Below, one piece after another: positions 48,827-56,718 of a DNA stretch of 64,000 nt. Origin of the DNA: Thermaerobacter marianensis DSM 12885 (GTDB taxonomy: Bacteria; Bacillota; Sulfobacillia; Thermaerobacterales; Thermaerobacteraceae). A model generated the notes under the pieces. The model was not told where the DNA came from. It saw only the letters and a list, made by a program, of their open reading frames with translations, and did not search any database. Within the stretch, counting starts at the first letter, position 1. Each line of letters starts with the position of its first letter. The position numbers were made by a program, and so were the translations under genes. Location: assembly GCF_000184705.1 (NCBI RefSeq), contig NC_014831.1, forward strand, positions 2,728,001-2,792,000, given 5' to 3'.

Positions 48827-50080
48827 CTAGCCGCCCCAGCGCAGGACGCGGTAGAACACCCGAACGACGCCGGCCGAGACCATGCCGAGCGCTTCGGCGG
48901 CGGCCTCCGACAGGTCCAGGTCGCGGCCCTCCACAAAGGGCCCGCGGTCGTTGATCCGCACCTGGACGCTGCGGCCCGTCTCGGGATACGTCACCAAAAG
49001 GACGGTGCCGAAGGGCATGGTGCGGTGGGCGGCCGTCATCTCCCGGCCGGTGAAGATCTCGCCGCTGGCCGTGGGGCGGCCGTAGAAGCCGGGGCCGTAC
49101 CAGGACGCCACCGCGGGGATCCACCGGCCGTCCGCCTCCTCGCCGGCGGCCGGAGCGGGCACCTGCTCGCCCCCCGCCGGAGCCGGTGTCTCGTCGAGCT
49201 CCCCGTTGGTGTCGCGGGCGCGGTGCCCGTCCTGGCTGCTGCGGGCGGCATCCCCTGCTGCCTCCCCGCCGTGGCCGGGGGCGGCGTCCCCGCCCCCGGC
49301 GGAACTGGGCCCGTCGCGTTCCGCACCGGCCGCGGCGGGCGATAGAGGCTTGGCCGCATCCTGGGCCGCGGCCGGAACCGGCCCGGGAGCAGCCTGCCGG
49401 AGCCGGGACGGCTCCCCGGGTGCCGTGGCGGCGCCGGCCACCAGCGCCGGCACGGCGACGTCCCCGCCTCCGCCGGCGATACCGGAGGCCGGGGGGCGGG
49501 CGGTGCCACGGCCCATGCCCGGGGCCGCCCCGGCCGGCGGCCCCGGCTCCACCGCCGGCCGGCCGGGTTCGTCCGCCGCCGCGTCCGCGAACCCGGCTGC
49601 ATCGCCGGCCACCGCCGCCGGCGACCCCAGGGCCGACGGGTCGGCGGGCGGCCACGCCGTACCCGGCAGATCCGCGCCCGGCAGGTCCGGCGGCCACCAG
49701 CCGCCCAACCGATCCCGCAACTGGCGCCACACGGGTGCCGACGCCTCCGCCGACGCGGCGACCACGTCCCGGGCGGCAGCCAGGGCCTCTTCCAGGCGCG
49801 GTAGGGCCTGGCGGCTCCAGCGGGCCAGGTCCCCGGCGGCCTCTTGCCACTGACTGCGGGTGTCGGTCGCCAGGAAGGCGGCGAAGTCGCCCAACCGCTG
49901 CACTTGCTGGGTCCACGAGCTCGCCCACGGGCCTCCGGCGGTGGCAGCCACCACCGGCCCTTGCGGGGACGGCCGGGGCGGCGCGCCGGCCGCCGGCCAG
50001 GCGCCGCCGGCAGCGGCTCCCATGGCGAGCAGGAACAGCGCCGCGCGGGCCGCCCGCCCGAGAGCCCTTGCCGTCCGCAT
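48827..50080 (-). CDS. Secreted RlpA-like double-psi beta-barrel protein
   Basis: A 417-residue exported protein. A signal peptide (MRTARALGRAARAALFLLAM...) is followed by a helical region (about 60-110), a long Pro/Gly/Ala-rich linker (about 130-320) and a C-terminal RlpA-type domain: ASWYGPGFYGRPTASGEIF, AAHRTMPFGTVLLVTYPETG and VRINDRGPFVEGRDLDLSEA. Such domains act on or bind peptidoglycan. The Asp of NDRGPF and the His of AAHRTMPFG match the active-site pattern. The ATG at 50080 has GAGGAGGGTGA upstream. The linker contains the variant ADEPGRP from a related element at 49563. Confidence 0.85.
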   Translation of the reverse strand: MRTARALGRAARAALFLLAMGAAAGGAWPAAGAPPRPSPQGPVVAATAGGPWASSWTQQVQRLGDFAAFLATDTRSQWQEAAGDLARWSRQALPRLEEALAAARDVVAASAEASAPVWRQLRDRLGGWWPPDLPGADLPGTAWPPADPSALGSPAAVAGDAAGFADAAADEPGRPAVEPGPPAGAAPGMGRGTARPPASGIAGGGGDVAVPALVAGAATAPGEPSRLRQAAPGPVPAAAQDAAKPLSPAAAGAERDGPSSAGGGDAAPGHGGEAAGDAARSSQDGHRARDTNGELDETPAPAGGEQVPAPAAGEEADGRWIPAVASWYGPGFYGRPTASGEIFTGREMTAAHRTMPFGTVLLVTYPETGRSVQVRINDRGPFVEGRDLDLSEAAAEALGMVSAGVVRVFYRVLRWGG

Positions 50081-50615
50081 GGTTTCACCCTCCTCGTCGT
50101 GTCCGGCCGCGCCACGGCCGGGCCGCCGCCGGTCCCCGGGGCGGCGGTGCTTCCCCGAGGCAGCGACCCGCCGGCCCGGCCGGCGCCGGCCCCGGCAACC
50201 ACCGGGTCCGCCGCCGGCCACGGGGTCCCCGCCCGGGTCGCACCTGGCCATGGTTTGGCCTGGCGATGATGGCACAATGCACCAGCACCTGGCAGTTTGG
50301 ACGAGAAGGGCCGCCCTTATGCGAGTCGGGGAGGTGCACGTCAGGGAGGAGTACCGAAGGGGATCGGGCGCCTCGAGGAGGAAGCTTCAAGGGGATACCA
50401 AGACATTCCAGGAAGGAGCTGTGCGGAGGCCGGCGGACGAGGGGGCCGGCGGGAGGTGGCGGAGGATGGGCCGGCGGACGAGCGGCAAGTCCCCGGCGTA
50501 CGGCCACCCGCCGCCCGTCCCCAGGTCAAGGCCGGCCGGTGGGCCCGCCCCGGCCCGGGGAGGGGTCATCCGCCGCAAGCTCGCCCGGCCGGCCGTACCC
50601 GCCGGCGACCCGCGC
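50081..50615. other. ispDF-rlpA intergenic region
   Basis: 535 bases without a convincing gene. The part at 50270-50430 is less GC-rich than its surroundings. On the plus strand an ATG at 50319 opens a frame with an odd Arg/Glu-rich translation and no recognisable motif. A 12-mer CCGCCCTTATGC at 50311 recurs at 54938. I could not assign a promoter for the RlpA-like gene. Confidence 0.45.
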
Positions 50616-52025
50616 CTACCGGCACGCAACGATCAGGGCCACCGCCAGGGCGGCGATGCCCTCCCGGCGCCCGGCGAAGCCCAGTCCCTCGTTGGTCGTC
50701 GCCTTGATTCCCACGGCCCCGGCGGGCAGCCCCAAGGCGGCGGCCACACTCCGGCGCATGGCCTCGACGTGGGGCGCCAGCCGGGGCGCCTCCGCCACTA
50801 CCGACACGTCCACCTGGGCCGGCTCCCAGCCGTGCCGGCGCAGCAGGGCGACCACTTCCGCCGCCAGGCGGGAGCTGGCCGCACCCGCCCAGCGCGGGTC
50901 GCCGGGCGGGAACCAGTGGCCGATGTCGGGCAGGCCGGCGGCGCCCAGCAGGGCGTCCATGGCGGCGTGGAGGACCACGTCGGCATCGGAATGGCCATCC
51001 AGCCCCGGGGCGCCGGGGATCGTCACGCCCCCCAGGATCAGGGGGCGGCCGGCCGCCGCGGCAATGCGGTGGACGTCGTAGCCGATGCCGACGCGGAAGG
51101 GCGGGAGGAGCCCCCCTGGGCCAGGCGCGGGTCCCGCCGCCGCCCCGGCGGCCGCGGCCCCGCCCCCCACGGGGCCTGCGGCGACGGGCGTAGCCCCTCC
51201 CGCCTCGGCGTCCCCGGCCGCCAGCCGGTGCTCGGCCACGGCCACGTCCTCCGGCCACGTGAGCTTCATGTTGGCCGGGTCCCCGGGCACCACGGCCACG
51301 GGCACGCCGAGCCGCTCCAGCAGGGCGGCGTCGTCGGTGAACCCGCGCCAGCCGCGGCGGCGGGCCTCCTGATGGGCTTCCCACAGGCGGTCGAAGGCGA
51401 ACCCCTGGGGGGTCTGCACGGCCCGCAGCCGGTGGCGGGGCAGGGTGGCCACCACCCACTGGACGACCCGGTCCCCGTCCCCGCCCCGCTCCGCGGCCAC
51501 TTCCTTGATGGTGTCCCCCAGGGGCACGGCGGGGACCGCCGCACCGTGGCGGCGGGCTGCCTCCAGCACCCGGCGGATCAGCTCCGGGCGCGCCAGGGGG
51601 CGGGCGGCATCGTGCACCAGGACCCAGCGCGGCGGGCGCAGGCCCTCCGCCAGCCGGGCCAGGGCGGCGTAGACGGAATCCTCCCGCTCCGCGCCCCCCT
51701 CCACCAGGTCGACCTCCAGGTCCGGCGGCAGTCCGGGCGCAACCTCCTCTTCCCAGAGCGGCCGGTCCTCCGGGCGCAGGGCCACCACCGCGCGCCGCAC
51801 TCCCGCCGCGGCCAGGGCGGCCAGGGATCGGGCCAGCACGGGCCGGCCCGCCAGGTCCCGGAAGACCTTGTTCACGCCGCCGCCGAAGCGGACCGACCGC
51901 CCGGCCGCCGGGACCACGGCGGCCACGTCACCCGTGGCGGCGACCTGCGCGGCCCCATCGCCCCCTGCCCCCGGGCCCGTCACCGGGGCCGGCCCGGCGC
52001 CGGCCGGTTCGTCCCGCCGGGTCAC
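50616..52025 (-). CDS. ispDF: Bifunctional IspD/IspF (MEP isoprenoid pathway)
   Basis: A 469-residue fusion. The first half is 2-C-methyl-D-erythritol 4-phosphate cytidylyltransferase: AAVVPAAGRSVRFGGGVNKV, VLVHDAARPLARPELIRRVL and AVQTPQGFAFDRLWEAH. The second half is MEcPP synthase: FRVGIGYDVHRIAAAAGRPL, GHSDADVVLHAAMDALLGAA and IKATTNEGLGFAGRREGIAA. An Ala/Gly linker joins them near 280-310. The GTG at 52025 overlaps the stop of the upstream gene, and the first 25 residues hold a DEPA from the dispersed element; a later start is possible. Most Firmicutes keep the two enzymes as separate genes. Confidence 0.95.
   Translation of the reverse strand: MTRRDEPAGAGPAPVTGPGAGGDGAAQVAATGDVAAVVPAAGRSVRFGGGVNKVFRDLAGRPVLARSLAALAAAGVRRAVVALRPEDRPLWEEEVAPGLPPDLEVDLVEGGAEREDSVYAALARLAEGLRPPRWVLVHDAARPLARPELIRRVLEAARRHGAAVPAVPLGDTIKEVAAERGGDGDRVVQWVVATLPRHRLRAVQTPQGFAFDRLWEAHQEARRRGWRGFTDDAALLERLGVPVAVVPGDPANMKLTWPEDVAVAEHRLAAGDAEAGGATPVAAGPVGGGAAAAGAAAGPAPGPGGLLPPFRVGIGYDVHRIAAAAGRPLILGGVTIPGAPGLDGHSDADVVLHAAMDALLGAAGLPDIGHWFPPGDPRWAGAASSRLAAEVVALLRRHGWEPAQVDVSVVAEAPRLAPHVEAMRRSVAAALGLPAGAVGIKATTNEGLGFAGRREGIAALAVALIVACR
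52002..52014 (+). repeat. Dispersed element GGCCGGTTCGTCC, copy 7 (ispDF N-terminus)
   Basis: An exact copy at the very start of ispDF, read in frame as RDEPAGAG, before the conserved domain begins. Confidence 0.8.
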
Positions 52026-53155
52026 GGCGCCGCCCGGCCCATCACCTTGGGCCGCGCGAAGATCATGCGCCCCGCCGCCGTCTGCAGCACCGTGGAGACC
52101 TCGACGTCGATGCGCTGGCCGATGTACCGCTTGCCGCCCTCCACCACGATCATGGTGCCGTCGTCCAGGAAGCCCACGCCCTGCCCGGCCTCCTTGCCCT
52201 CCCGGATGATCTGCACCTCCATCGCCTCACCCGGCAGCACCACGGGCTTGACGGCGTTGGCCAGCTCGTTGACGTTGAGCACCGGGACGCCCTGCAGGCC
52301 GGCGATCTGGTTGAGGTTGTAGTCGTTGGTCACCACCTTGCCGTTCAGCCGGCGGGCCAGCCGCAGGAGCTTGCTGTCCACGTCGTCGCCCTCCACGTCG
52401 CCCTCGTAGATCTCCACCGGCACGGGCGACTCCTGCTGGATGCGACGCAGGATCTCCAGACCCCGCCGGCCGCGGTTACGCCGCAGGGTGTCGGCAGAGT
52501 CGGCGATGCGGCGCAGTTCCTCCAGGACGAACCCGGGCACCACCAGCGTGCCCTCGAGGAAGCCCGTCGCCACCACGTCGGCGATCCGCCCGTCAATGAT
52601 GGCACTGGTGTCCAGCACCTTGTACGACCCCGGTGGCGGGGCGGGCCGCTCCCGCTCCCGGTTCCGCTCCCGCTCCCGTTCCCGTTCCCGCTCGCGTCCC
52701 GGGCGGGCCAGCGCCGCCAGGAGATGGGCCAAATCGTCCCGCCGCTTCACCGCCACCACGGCGCCCAGATAGGCCAGCAGCACCGCGAAGATGGGCGGCA
52801 ACAGCGGGCCGACCACCGGCACCAGTCCCAGCGGGCCGCTGAGCAGGTTGGCGATGACCAGGCCCGCGATCAGTCCCAGGACGCCGGCCAGGGTGTCCTG
52901 GATGGGCGTGCGCACCAGGCGCGCCTCCACCCACTGGGTGAACTGCACCACTTGCTGCCAGATGCGCAGGGCCGCCGCGTACCCGCCCAGCCCCCCGAGC
53001 AACAAAAAAAGAACCATGAGTCCATACGTCCACTGGCGGGGCAGCTCGGCCAGGATCCGCAGCGACTCCTGCTGCAGCAGCCCGTAGTAGGCCAGCCCGA
53101 AGCCGCCCAGGGCGCCCAGGACGGCAAAGGCCAGCCGGATGGACCGCAACCGCAC
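52022..53155 (-). CDS. PIN/TRAM-domain membrane protein (YacL-like)
   Basis: A 377-residue protein with four predicted transmembrane helices in the first 150 residues. After these comes a charged linker of alternating Arg and Glu (about 165-185), a PIN nuclease domain (YKVLDTSAIIDGRIADVVAT, then VEGDDVDSKLLRLARRL and VVTNDYNLNQIAGLQGVPVL) and a C-terminal TRAM domain (GQGVGFLDDGTMIVVEGGKR). The acidic PIN residues are present, so ribonuclease activity is likely. The GTG at 53155 follows AAGGAGGTGA. carD-yacL-ispD-ispF is a common Firmicute order. The cellular role is not established. Confidence 0.93.
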   Translation of the reverse strand: MRLRSIRLAFAVLGALGGFGLAYYGLLQQESLRILAELPRQWTYGLMVLFLLLGGLGGYAAALRIWQQVVQFTQWVEARLVRTPIQDTLAGVLGLIAGLVIANLLSGPLGLVPVVGPLLPPIFAVLLAYLGAVVAVKRRDDLAHLLAALARPGRERERERERERNRERERPAPPPGSYKVLDTSAIIDGRIADVVATGFLEGTLVVPGFVLEELRRIADSADTLRRNRGRRGLEILRRIQQESPVPVEIYEGDVEGDDVDSKLLRLARRLNGKVVTNDYNLNQIAGLQGVPVLNVNELANAVKPVVLPGEAMEVQIIREGKEAGQGVGFLDDGTMIVVEGGKRYIGQRIDVEVSTVLQTAAGRMIFARPKVMGRAAP

Positions 53156-53333
53156 GCTTTCACCTCCTTGGGAGGGACGACCCCGTCGTTTCCGCGCCCT
53201 GCCGGCGGGCGGCGCCCAGCTCGCCCATAGGACTTCGGCGGCGCCCCGCCCCTTTGCGCGGGTGGCCCTGGTTTGGCGCCGCCCCCGCGGCGGGACCGCC
53301 ACCCGAGTGGAAGGGACTGGGGGCGCACTTCGA

Positions 53334-53906
53334 TTATAAACCGGACGAACCGGCCGGGCCGGCTGCCTTACCGCCTCCCGGGGACGCCTCGCCTCGTTCG
53401 GGGAACGGCCCGGGCCCATCCCCGGCGCCACCCTCCAGGCACCGGTCCACCAGGGCGTCGACGGCCGCCTGGTCTAGGCCGCTGGCCAGGGTCAGCTCGC
53501 TGACCAGGATCTGCCGTGCCTGGTCCAGCAGCCGCCGCTCCCCGCCGGACAGCCCGCGCTCCCGCTGGCGGGCGCTGAGGTTGCGCACCACCGCCGCGAC
53601 TTCGAGGACGTCGCCGGTGCGCAGCTTGTCGGCGTGCTCCCGGTAGCGGTGGTTCCAGTTGGGGTCCATGGGCGGGGCGGGATCTCCCAGGGCGTCCAGC
53701 ACCGCCGGCACCTGCTCCGCGGGGATCACGGGGCGCAGGCCGCACCGGGACGCGGTGGTGGTGGGGATCATCACCCGCATGTCGCCCACGGGCAGGCGAA
53801 GGACGTAGTACCGGTGCCGCTTCCCCAGCACTTCCCGCTCCTCGATGGCCTCGATCACCCCGGCGCCGTGCATGGGGTAGACCACGCGGTCTCCGACTTC
53901 GAACAC
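53334..53906 (-). CDS. CarD/CdnL-family transcription regulator
   Basis: A 190-residue CarD-family protein. The N-terminal RNA polymerase interaction domain begins FEVGDRVVYPMHGAGVIEAI, and a helical DNA-binding domain follows (NWNHRYREHADKLRTGDVLE, then LSARQRERGLSGGERRLLDQ). Family members bind the beta subunit and stabilise open complexes. The GTG at 53906 has GGGGAGGTGA upstream. The last 25 residues are low-complexity and carry an opposite-orientation copy of the dispersed element (read PAGSSG). Confidence 0.93.
   Translation of the reverse strand: MFEVGDRVVYPMHGAGVIEAIEEREVLGKRHRYYVLRLPVGDMRVMIPTTTASRCGLRPVIPAEQVPAVLDALGDPAPPMDPNWNHRYREHADKLRTGDVLEVAAVVRNLSARQRERGLSGGERRLLDQARQILVSELTLASGLDQAAVDALVDRCLEGGAGDGPGPFPERGEASPGGGKAAGPAGSSGL
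53343..53355 (-). repeat. Dispersed element GGCCGGTTCGTCC, copy 8 (carD C-terminus)
   Basis: An exact copy in the opposite orientation (GGACGAACCGGCC on the plus strand), at the last codons of the carD-like gene. Because of the orientation it encodes AGSSG rather than DEPA. Confidence 0.8.
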
Positions 53907-54096
53907 CGGTTCACCTCCCCGGGGCTGCCGCCGGCATGCGCTTCCGGTGCCACCGCGGTGAACCCGCGGCCCCGGGGCGGCACTGGCCGGCCGTAGGACG
54001 GTGACCGGCCGCGTCGCGGCGGCCGGCCTGGCGGCGGAGGCCGGCGGCACGGCGGCACGGGGCCGCCCCGCGCCTCCAGTGTACATTAAAATGATG

Positions 54097-54125
54097 AATT
54101 TATCACCGGTATAACCCAGCGTCAA
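54097..54125 (-). promoter_or_regulatory. Probable sigma-A promoter of the carD operon
   Basis: On the minus strand, TTGACG (54120-54125), a 17-base spacer and TAAATT (54097-54102), in a locally AT-rich stretch. Confidence 0.7.
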
Positions 54126-54385
54126 CGGATGCCTGATCGTCTCGGCGGACCACCCGGGGAAGCGCCCCGCGCCCCCCGCCGCCACCGGGCCCTCCCGCCC
54201 TCCCAGGGTCGGATCCGCCGCCCGGCGATGCCGGCTCGTCCCGCCACCCGCCACGCGCCGCCCACCCGCCGCGGCCGCCCGGCGCCCGGTGGGTACCGCC
54301 CGCCGGGTGGCGGTTGGCCCGCCGCCCACGGTCCGCCGCCCGGCCGCACGGCCGGCCCCGGCACCGGTGCGGGCCCCCGCCTTCG

Positions 54386-54415
54386 TTGACGCCCGTTTCA
54401 CGGCGCGCCTATAAT
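54386..54415 (+). promoter_or_regulatory. Sigma-A promoter of the plus-strand gene at 54459
   Basis: TTGACG (54386-54391), an 18-base spacer and perfect TATAAT (54410-54415). Transcription should begin about 35 bases before the start codon. Confidence 0.88.
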
Positions 54416-54458
54416 AGCGCCAGGCCGTGGGGATGCCCGTGCAAGAGGGGTGACGCGG

Positions 54459-54854
54459 TTGAAGGACTTGTTGGTGGATGAGTTTCAACACGCGGTGGCC
54501 GATTGCCTGATTCGCCACCGCAGCGTGTTGGACGTCCTGTCGAAGTTCCAGGAAGCCAACGCCCGCGTGCACCGTGCCGTCGCCAAGGCCGTCACCAGTT
54601 GCGGTTGCATCCGGATCCACGCACAACGGCCGCAGATTCCCGCCCACAGCACCCTGCGCGATCTCAAGGCGCTGATGGACGACCACATCGAGGGCGAGCT
54701 GTGCGAGAGCTGCCGTGAGGTCCTGGAAGAGGAGCTTGGCACGCAGCTTTTTTATTTGGTCGCCCTGTGCAACCTCTTCGACATCAACACCTTCGACCTG
54801 TTCATCAAGGAGAACCGGAAGCTCTCGACCCTGGGCATGTACCACATCTCCTGA
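54459..54854 (+). CDS. Conserved small protein of unknown function, divergent from carD
   Basis: A 131-residue soluble, mostly helical protein. It has two cysteine clusters, SCGCIRI and LCESCREV, and conserved-looking helices KDLLVDEFQHAVADCLIRHR, DVLSKFQEANARVHRAVAKA and LVALCNLFDINTFDLFIKEN. I recall similar proteins in Clostridia, but I cannot name the function with confidence. TTG at 54459 is preferred (GAGGGGTGA upstream, start KDLL); GTG at 54450 is possible. It has a strong promoter and is the only plus-strand gene in the right 60 kb. Codon use is less GC-biased than its neighbours. Confidence 0.85.
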   Translation: MKDLLVDEFQHAVADCLIRHRSVLDVLSKFQEANARVHRAVAKAVTSCGCIRIHAQRPQIPAHSTLRDLKALMDDHIEGELCESCREVLEEELGTQLFYLVALCNLFDINTFDLFIKENRKLSTLGMYHIS

Positions 54855-54950
54855 GCCCGATGCCCCTGGTGTGGTGGCCGCTATCCTCAAGGCGGCAGCA
54901 GGCATTCCCGCCCAGGGCGCGGCCGTCCGAGATCCATCCGCCCTTATGCA

Positions 54951-54963
54951 GGACGAACCGGCC
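54951..54963 (-). repeat. Dispersed element GGCCGGTTCGTCC, copy 9
   Basis: An exact copy in the opposite orientation, in the non-coding gap between the convergent 54459 gene and sat, directly after a CCGCCCTTATGC word. Confidence 0.8.
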
Positions 54964-54971
54964 GGTGTAAT

Positions 54972-55003
54972 GAGGGGGCGGCACCACTAGGTGCCGCCCC
55001 CTC
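54972..55003. terminator. Strong hairpin between convergent genes
   Basis: A perfect 14-bp stem, GAGGGGGCGGCACC (54972-54985) and GGTGCCGCCCCCTC (54990-55003), with a 4-base loop. It lies between the convergent 54459 gene and sat. No T run follows on either strand, so it is terminator-like by position and stability only. Confidence 0.6.
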
Positions 55004-55074
55004 GCCGCCCGGCCCTCGCCGCCGGCTTGCGCGCCTCCCTGGTTTAAGCGGGCCGGCGTGCGAAGGGCCGGCGC

Positions 55075-56562
55075 TCACCGAACCCCGGCCCCTTCGGGCC
55101 GGCCCATCGCCTCCGCCCCGTGCCCCTGGCCGCCTGCCACCAGGGCATCCCGCAGCAGCGCCGCGACCTCCGGGCGGGTAAACTCCGGCGGCGGCATCTG
55201 GCCGGCCCGCAGCATGGCCCGCACCCGGGTCCCGCTCAGCTGGAGCCGGTCCTCCGGCGGGTGCGGGCACGTCTTCACCGTGGCCATGGCCCCGCACCGC
55301 CGGCAGTAGAAGGCGTGCTCGAAGCGCAGGGGCACCACGCCCAGTTCCTCCGGATCGAACCGGTCGAAGATCCGGTGGGCGGCGTAGGGGTCGTAGTACG
55401 ACCCCACCCCCGCGTGGTCCCGCCCGACGATGAAATGGCTGCAGCCGTAGTTCTTCCGGATCAGGGCGTGGAAGACCGCCTCCCGCGGCCCCGCGTACCG
55501 CATGGCGGCGGGGAAGGCGGCCAGCACCACCCGTTCCCGAGGGTAGTAGGCCTCGACCGCCACCTGGTAGCTGCGCAGCACCAGGTCCCGCGGCAGGTCG
55601 TCGGCCTTCGTCTCGCCCACCAGCGGATGGAGGAGGAGGCCGTCCACCATCTCCAGAGCGCATTTCTGCAGGTACTCGTGGGCGCGGTGCAGGGGGTTGC
55701 GGGTCTGGAACCCCGCCACCCGCCGCCAGCCGCGCTGGGCGAAGCGGCGCCGGGTCTCCGCCGGTTCCAGCACCCACGGGCGGGCCCAGGTGTCCTGGCG
55801 GGCGAAGACCGTCACCGGACCGCCCGCGCACCAGTCACTCTCCCCGAGGAGCCGTGCCACCCCGGGGTGCCGGGGGTCGGCGGTCCCGAAGACCAGCACC
55901 GCCTCCCGCTCCCGATCCCGCCGGAACACCTCCCGGACCTCCATGACGCCGCAGGTCCGGCCCTCAGTGTCCACCAGCACCACCGCCGGCGCCCGGCGCA
56001 CGGCGCCGACCTGCTCGGGTGGCACCGAGAGCACCACCGGCAGGGACCACGGCAGGCCCGAGGCCAGCCGCATCGCGTCCACGCAGGCGGCGTAGTCGGC
56101 GGCGGCCATGAAGCCCTCCAGGGGGCTGACGGCCCCGATGGCAAGAAGCTCCAGGTCCGACCGCTCCCGGGCGGAGAGCACCAGCACCGGCAGCCCCGCC
56201 GCCCGGGCCGCCGCCGCCCGCTCCGCGGCCTCCCCCGCGTCGTCCACCAGGCGCCGGCAAAGCCGCCCGCCATGGGGAGGAACCAGGCCGCCCGCGCCGG
56301 CGGCCGCGCCGACCGGTGCGCTGGCCGGTTCGTCGTGGCCCGAGGTGCCTGGCGGGCCGTAGGGCCACGCCGGAACGTCGGTGCGGTTCCCGTCGTGTAG
56401 CCCATCCGGACCGTCGCCCCGCCCTGGGTCGTGCGGCCGTTGCGGCCCGTGGTAACGGTGCGGGCCGTGGGGCGCTCGCTCACGGCCTTCATCCGCCCAG
56501 CGGGACCCCGCGGCCGGTCGCGCCGGCCCGGAGGGCCGGGGTCGTCCCGATCCCTTTGCCAC
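55075..56562 (-). CDS. sat: Sulfate adenylyltransferase (ATP sulfurylase), N-terminally extended
   Basis: A 495-residue enzyme making APS from sulfate and ATP. The catalytic motifs are FQTRNPLHRAHEYLQKCALE and FIVGRDHAGVGSYYDPY. Near the C-terminus, FYCRRCGAMATVKTCPH holds a likely zinc site. The first 90 residues are an extension rich in His, Pro and Gly (PHGPHRYHGPQRPHDPG) and include GHDEPAS from a one-mismatch dispersed element (56325-56335). The GTG at 56562 has AGAGGAGG 7 bases upstream; a later start closer to the conserved part is possible. It follows cysH in a sulfate-assimilation pair. Confidence 0.94.
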   Translation of the reverse strand: MAKGSGRPRPSGPARPAAGSRWADEGRERAPHGPHRYHGPQRPHDPGRGDGPDGLHDGNRTDVPAWPYGPPGTSGHDEPASAPVGAAAGAGGLVPPHGGRLCRRLVDDAGEAAERAAAARAAGLPVLVLSARERSDLELLAIGAVSPLEGFMAAADYAACVDAMRLASGLPWSLPVVLSVPPEQVGAVRRAPAVVLVDTEGRTCGVMEVREVFRRDREREAVLVFGTADPRHPGVARLLGESDWCAGGPVTVFARQDTWARPWVLEPAETRRRFAQRGWRRVAGFQTRNPLHRAHEYLQKCALEMVDGLLLHPLVGETKADDLPRDLVLRSYQVAVEAYYPRERVVLAAFPAAMRYAGPREAVFHALIRKNYGCSHFIVGRDHAGVGSYYDPYAAHRIFDRFDPEELGVVPLRFEHAFYCRRCGAMATVKTCPHPPEDRLQLSGTRVRAMLRAGQMPPPEFTRPEVAALLRDALVAGGQGHGAEAMGRPEGAGVR

Positions 56563-56718
56563 CGTCAGGCCTCCTCTCCCGTCGTCTTCCGCCGCCGGTG
56601 CCGCGCCGCCGGCAGGCGGCCTGCCGCGGCAGGCGGCGCCCGCTTCCGCGGCCAGCCGTTGGCCGTCCGGCACGCGCTGCCGCCCGGCGGCGCAACCGTC
56701 ACCGGCGACCGGCCGCCG

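Larger units (their letters stand above)
53907..54458. promoter_or_regulatory. Divergent promoter region between carD and the plus-strand gene
   Basis: 552 bases with no gene. The leftward promoter (54097-54125) and rightward promoter (54386-54415) are about 260 bases apart. The carD leader would be about 185 bases. The DNA between the promoters is Pro/Arg-codon-like GC-rich sequence without recognisable features. Confidence 0.6.

Noticed and set aside
50319-50600. A small plus-strand gene starting at the ATG at 50319
   Set aside because: The frame runs on with no end near a gene-like length, its translation is Arg/Gly/Pro-rich, and no ribosome site is well placed.
52523-52535. GGACGAACCCGGG in the PIN/TRAM gene as an element copy
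   Set aside because: It encodes the conserved PIN segment VPGFVLEEL and is explained by the protein.
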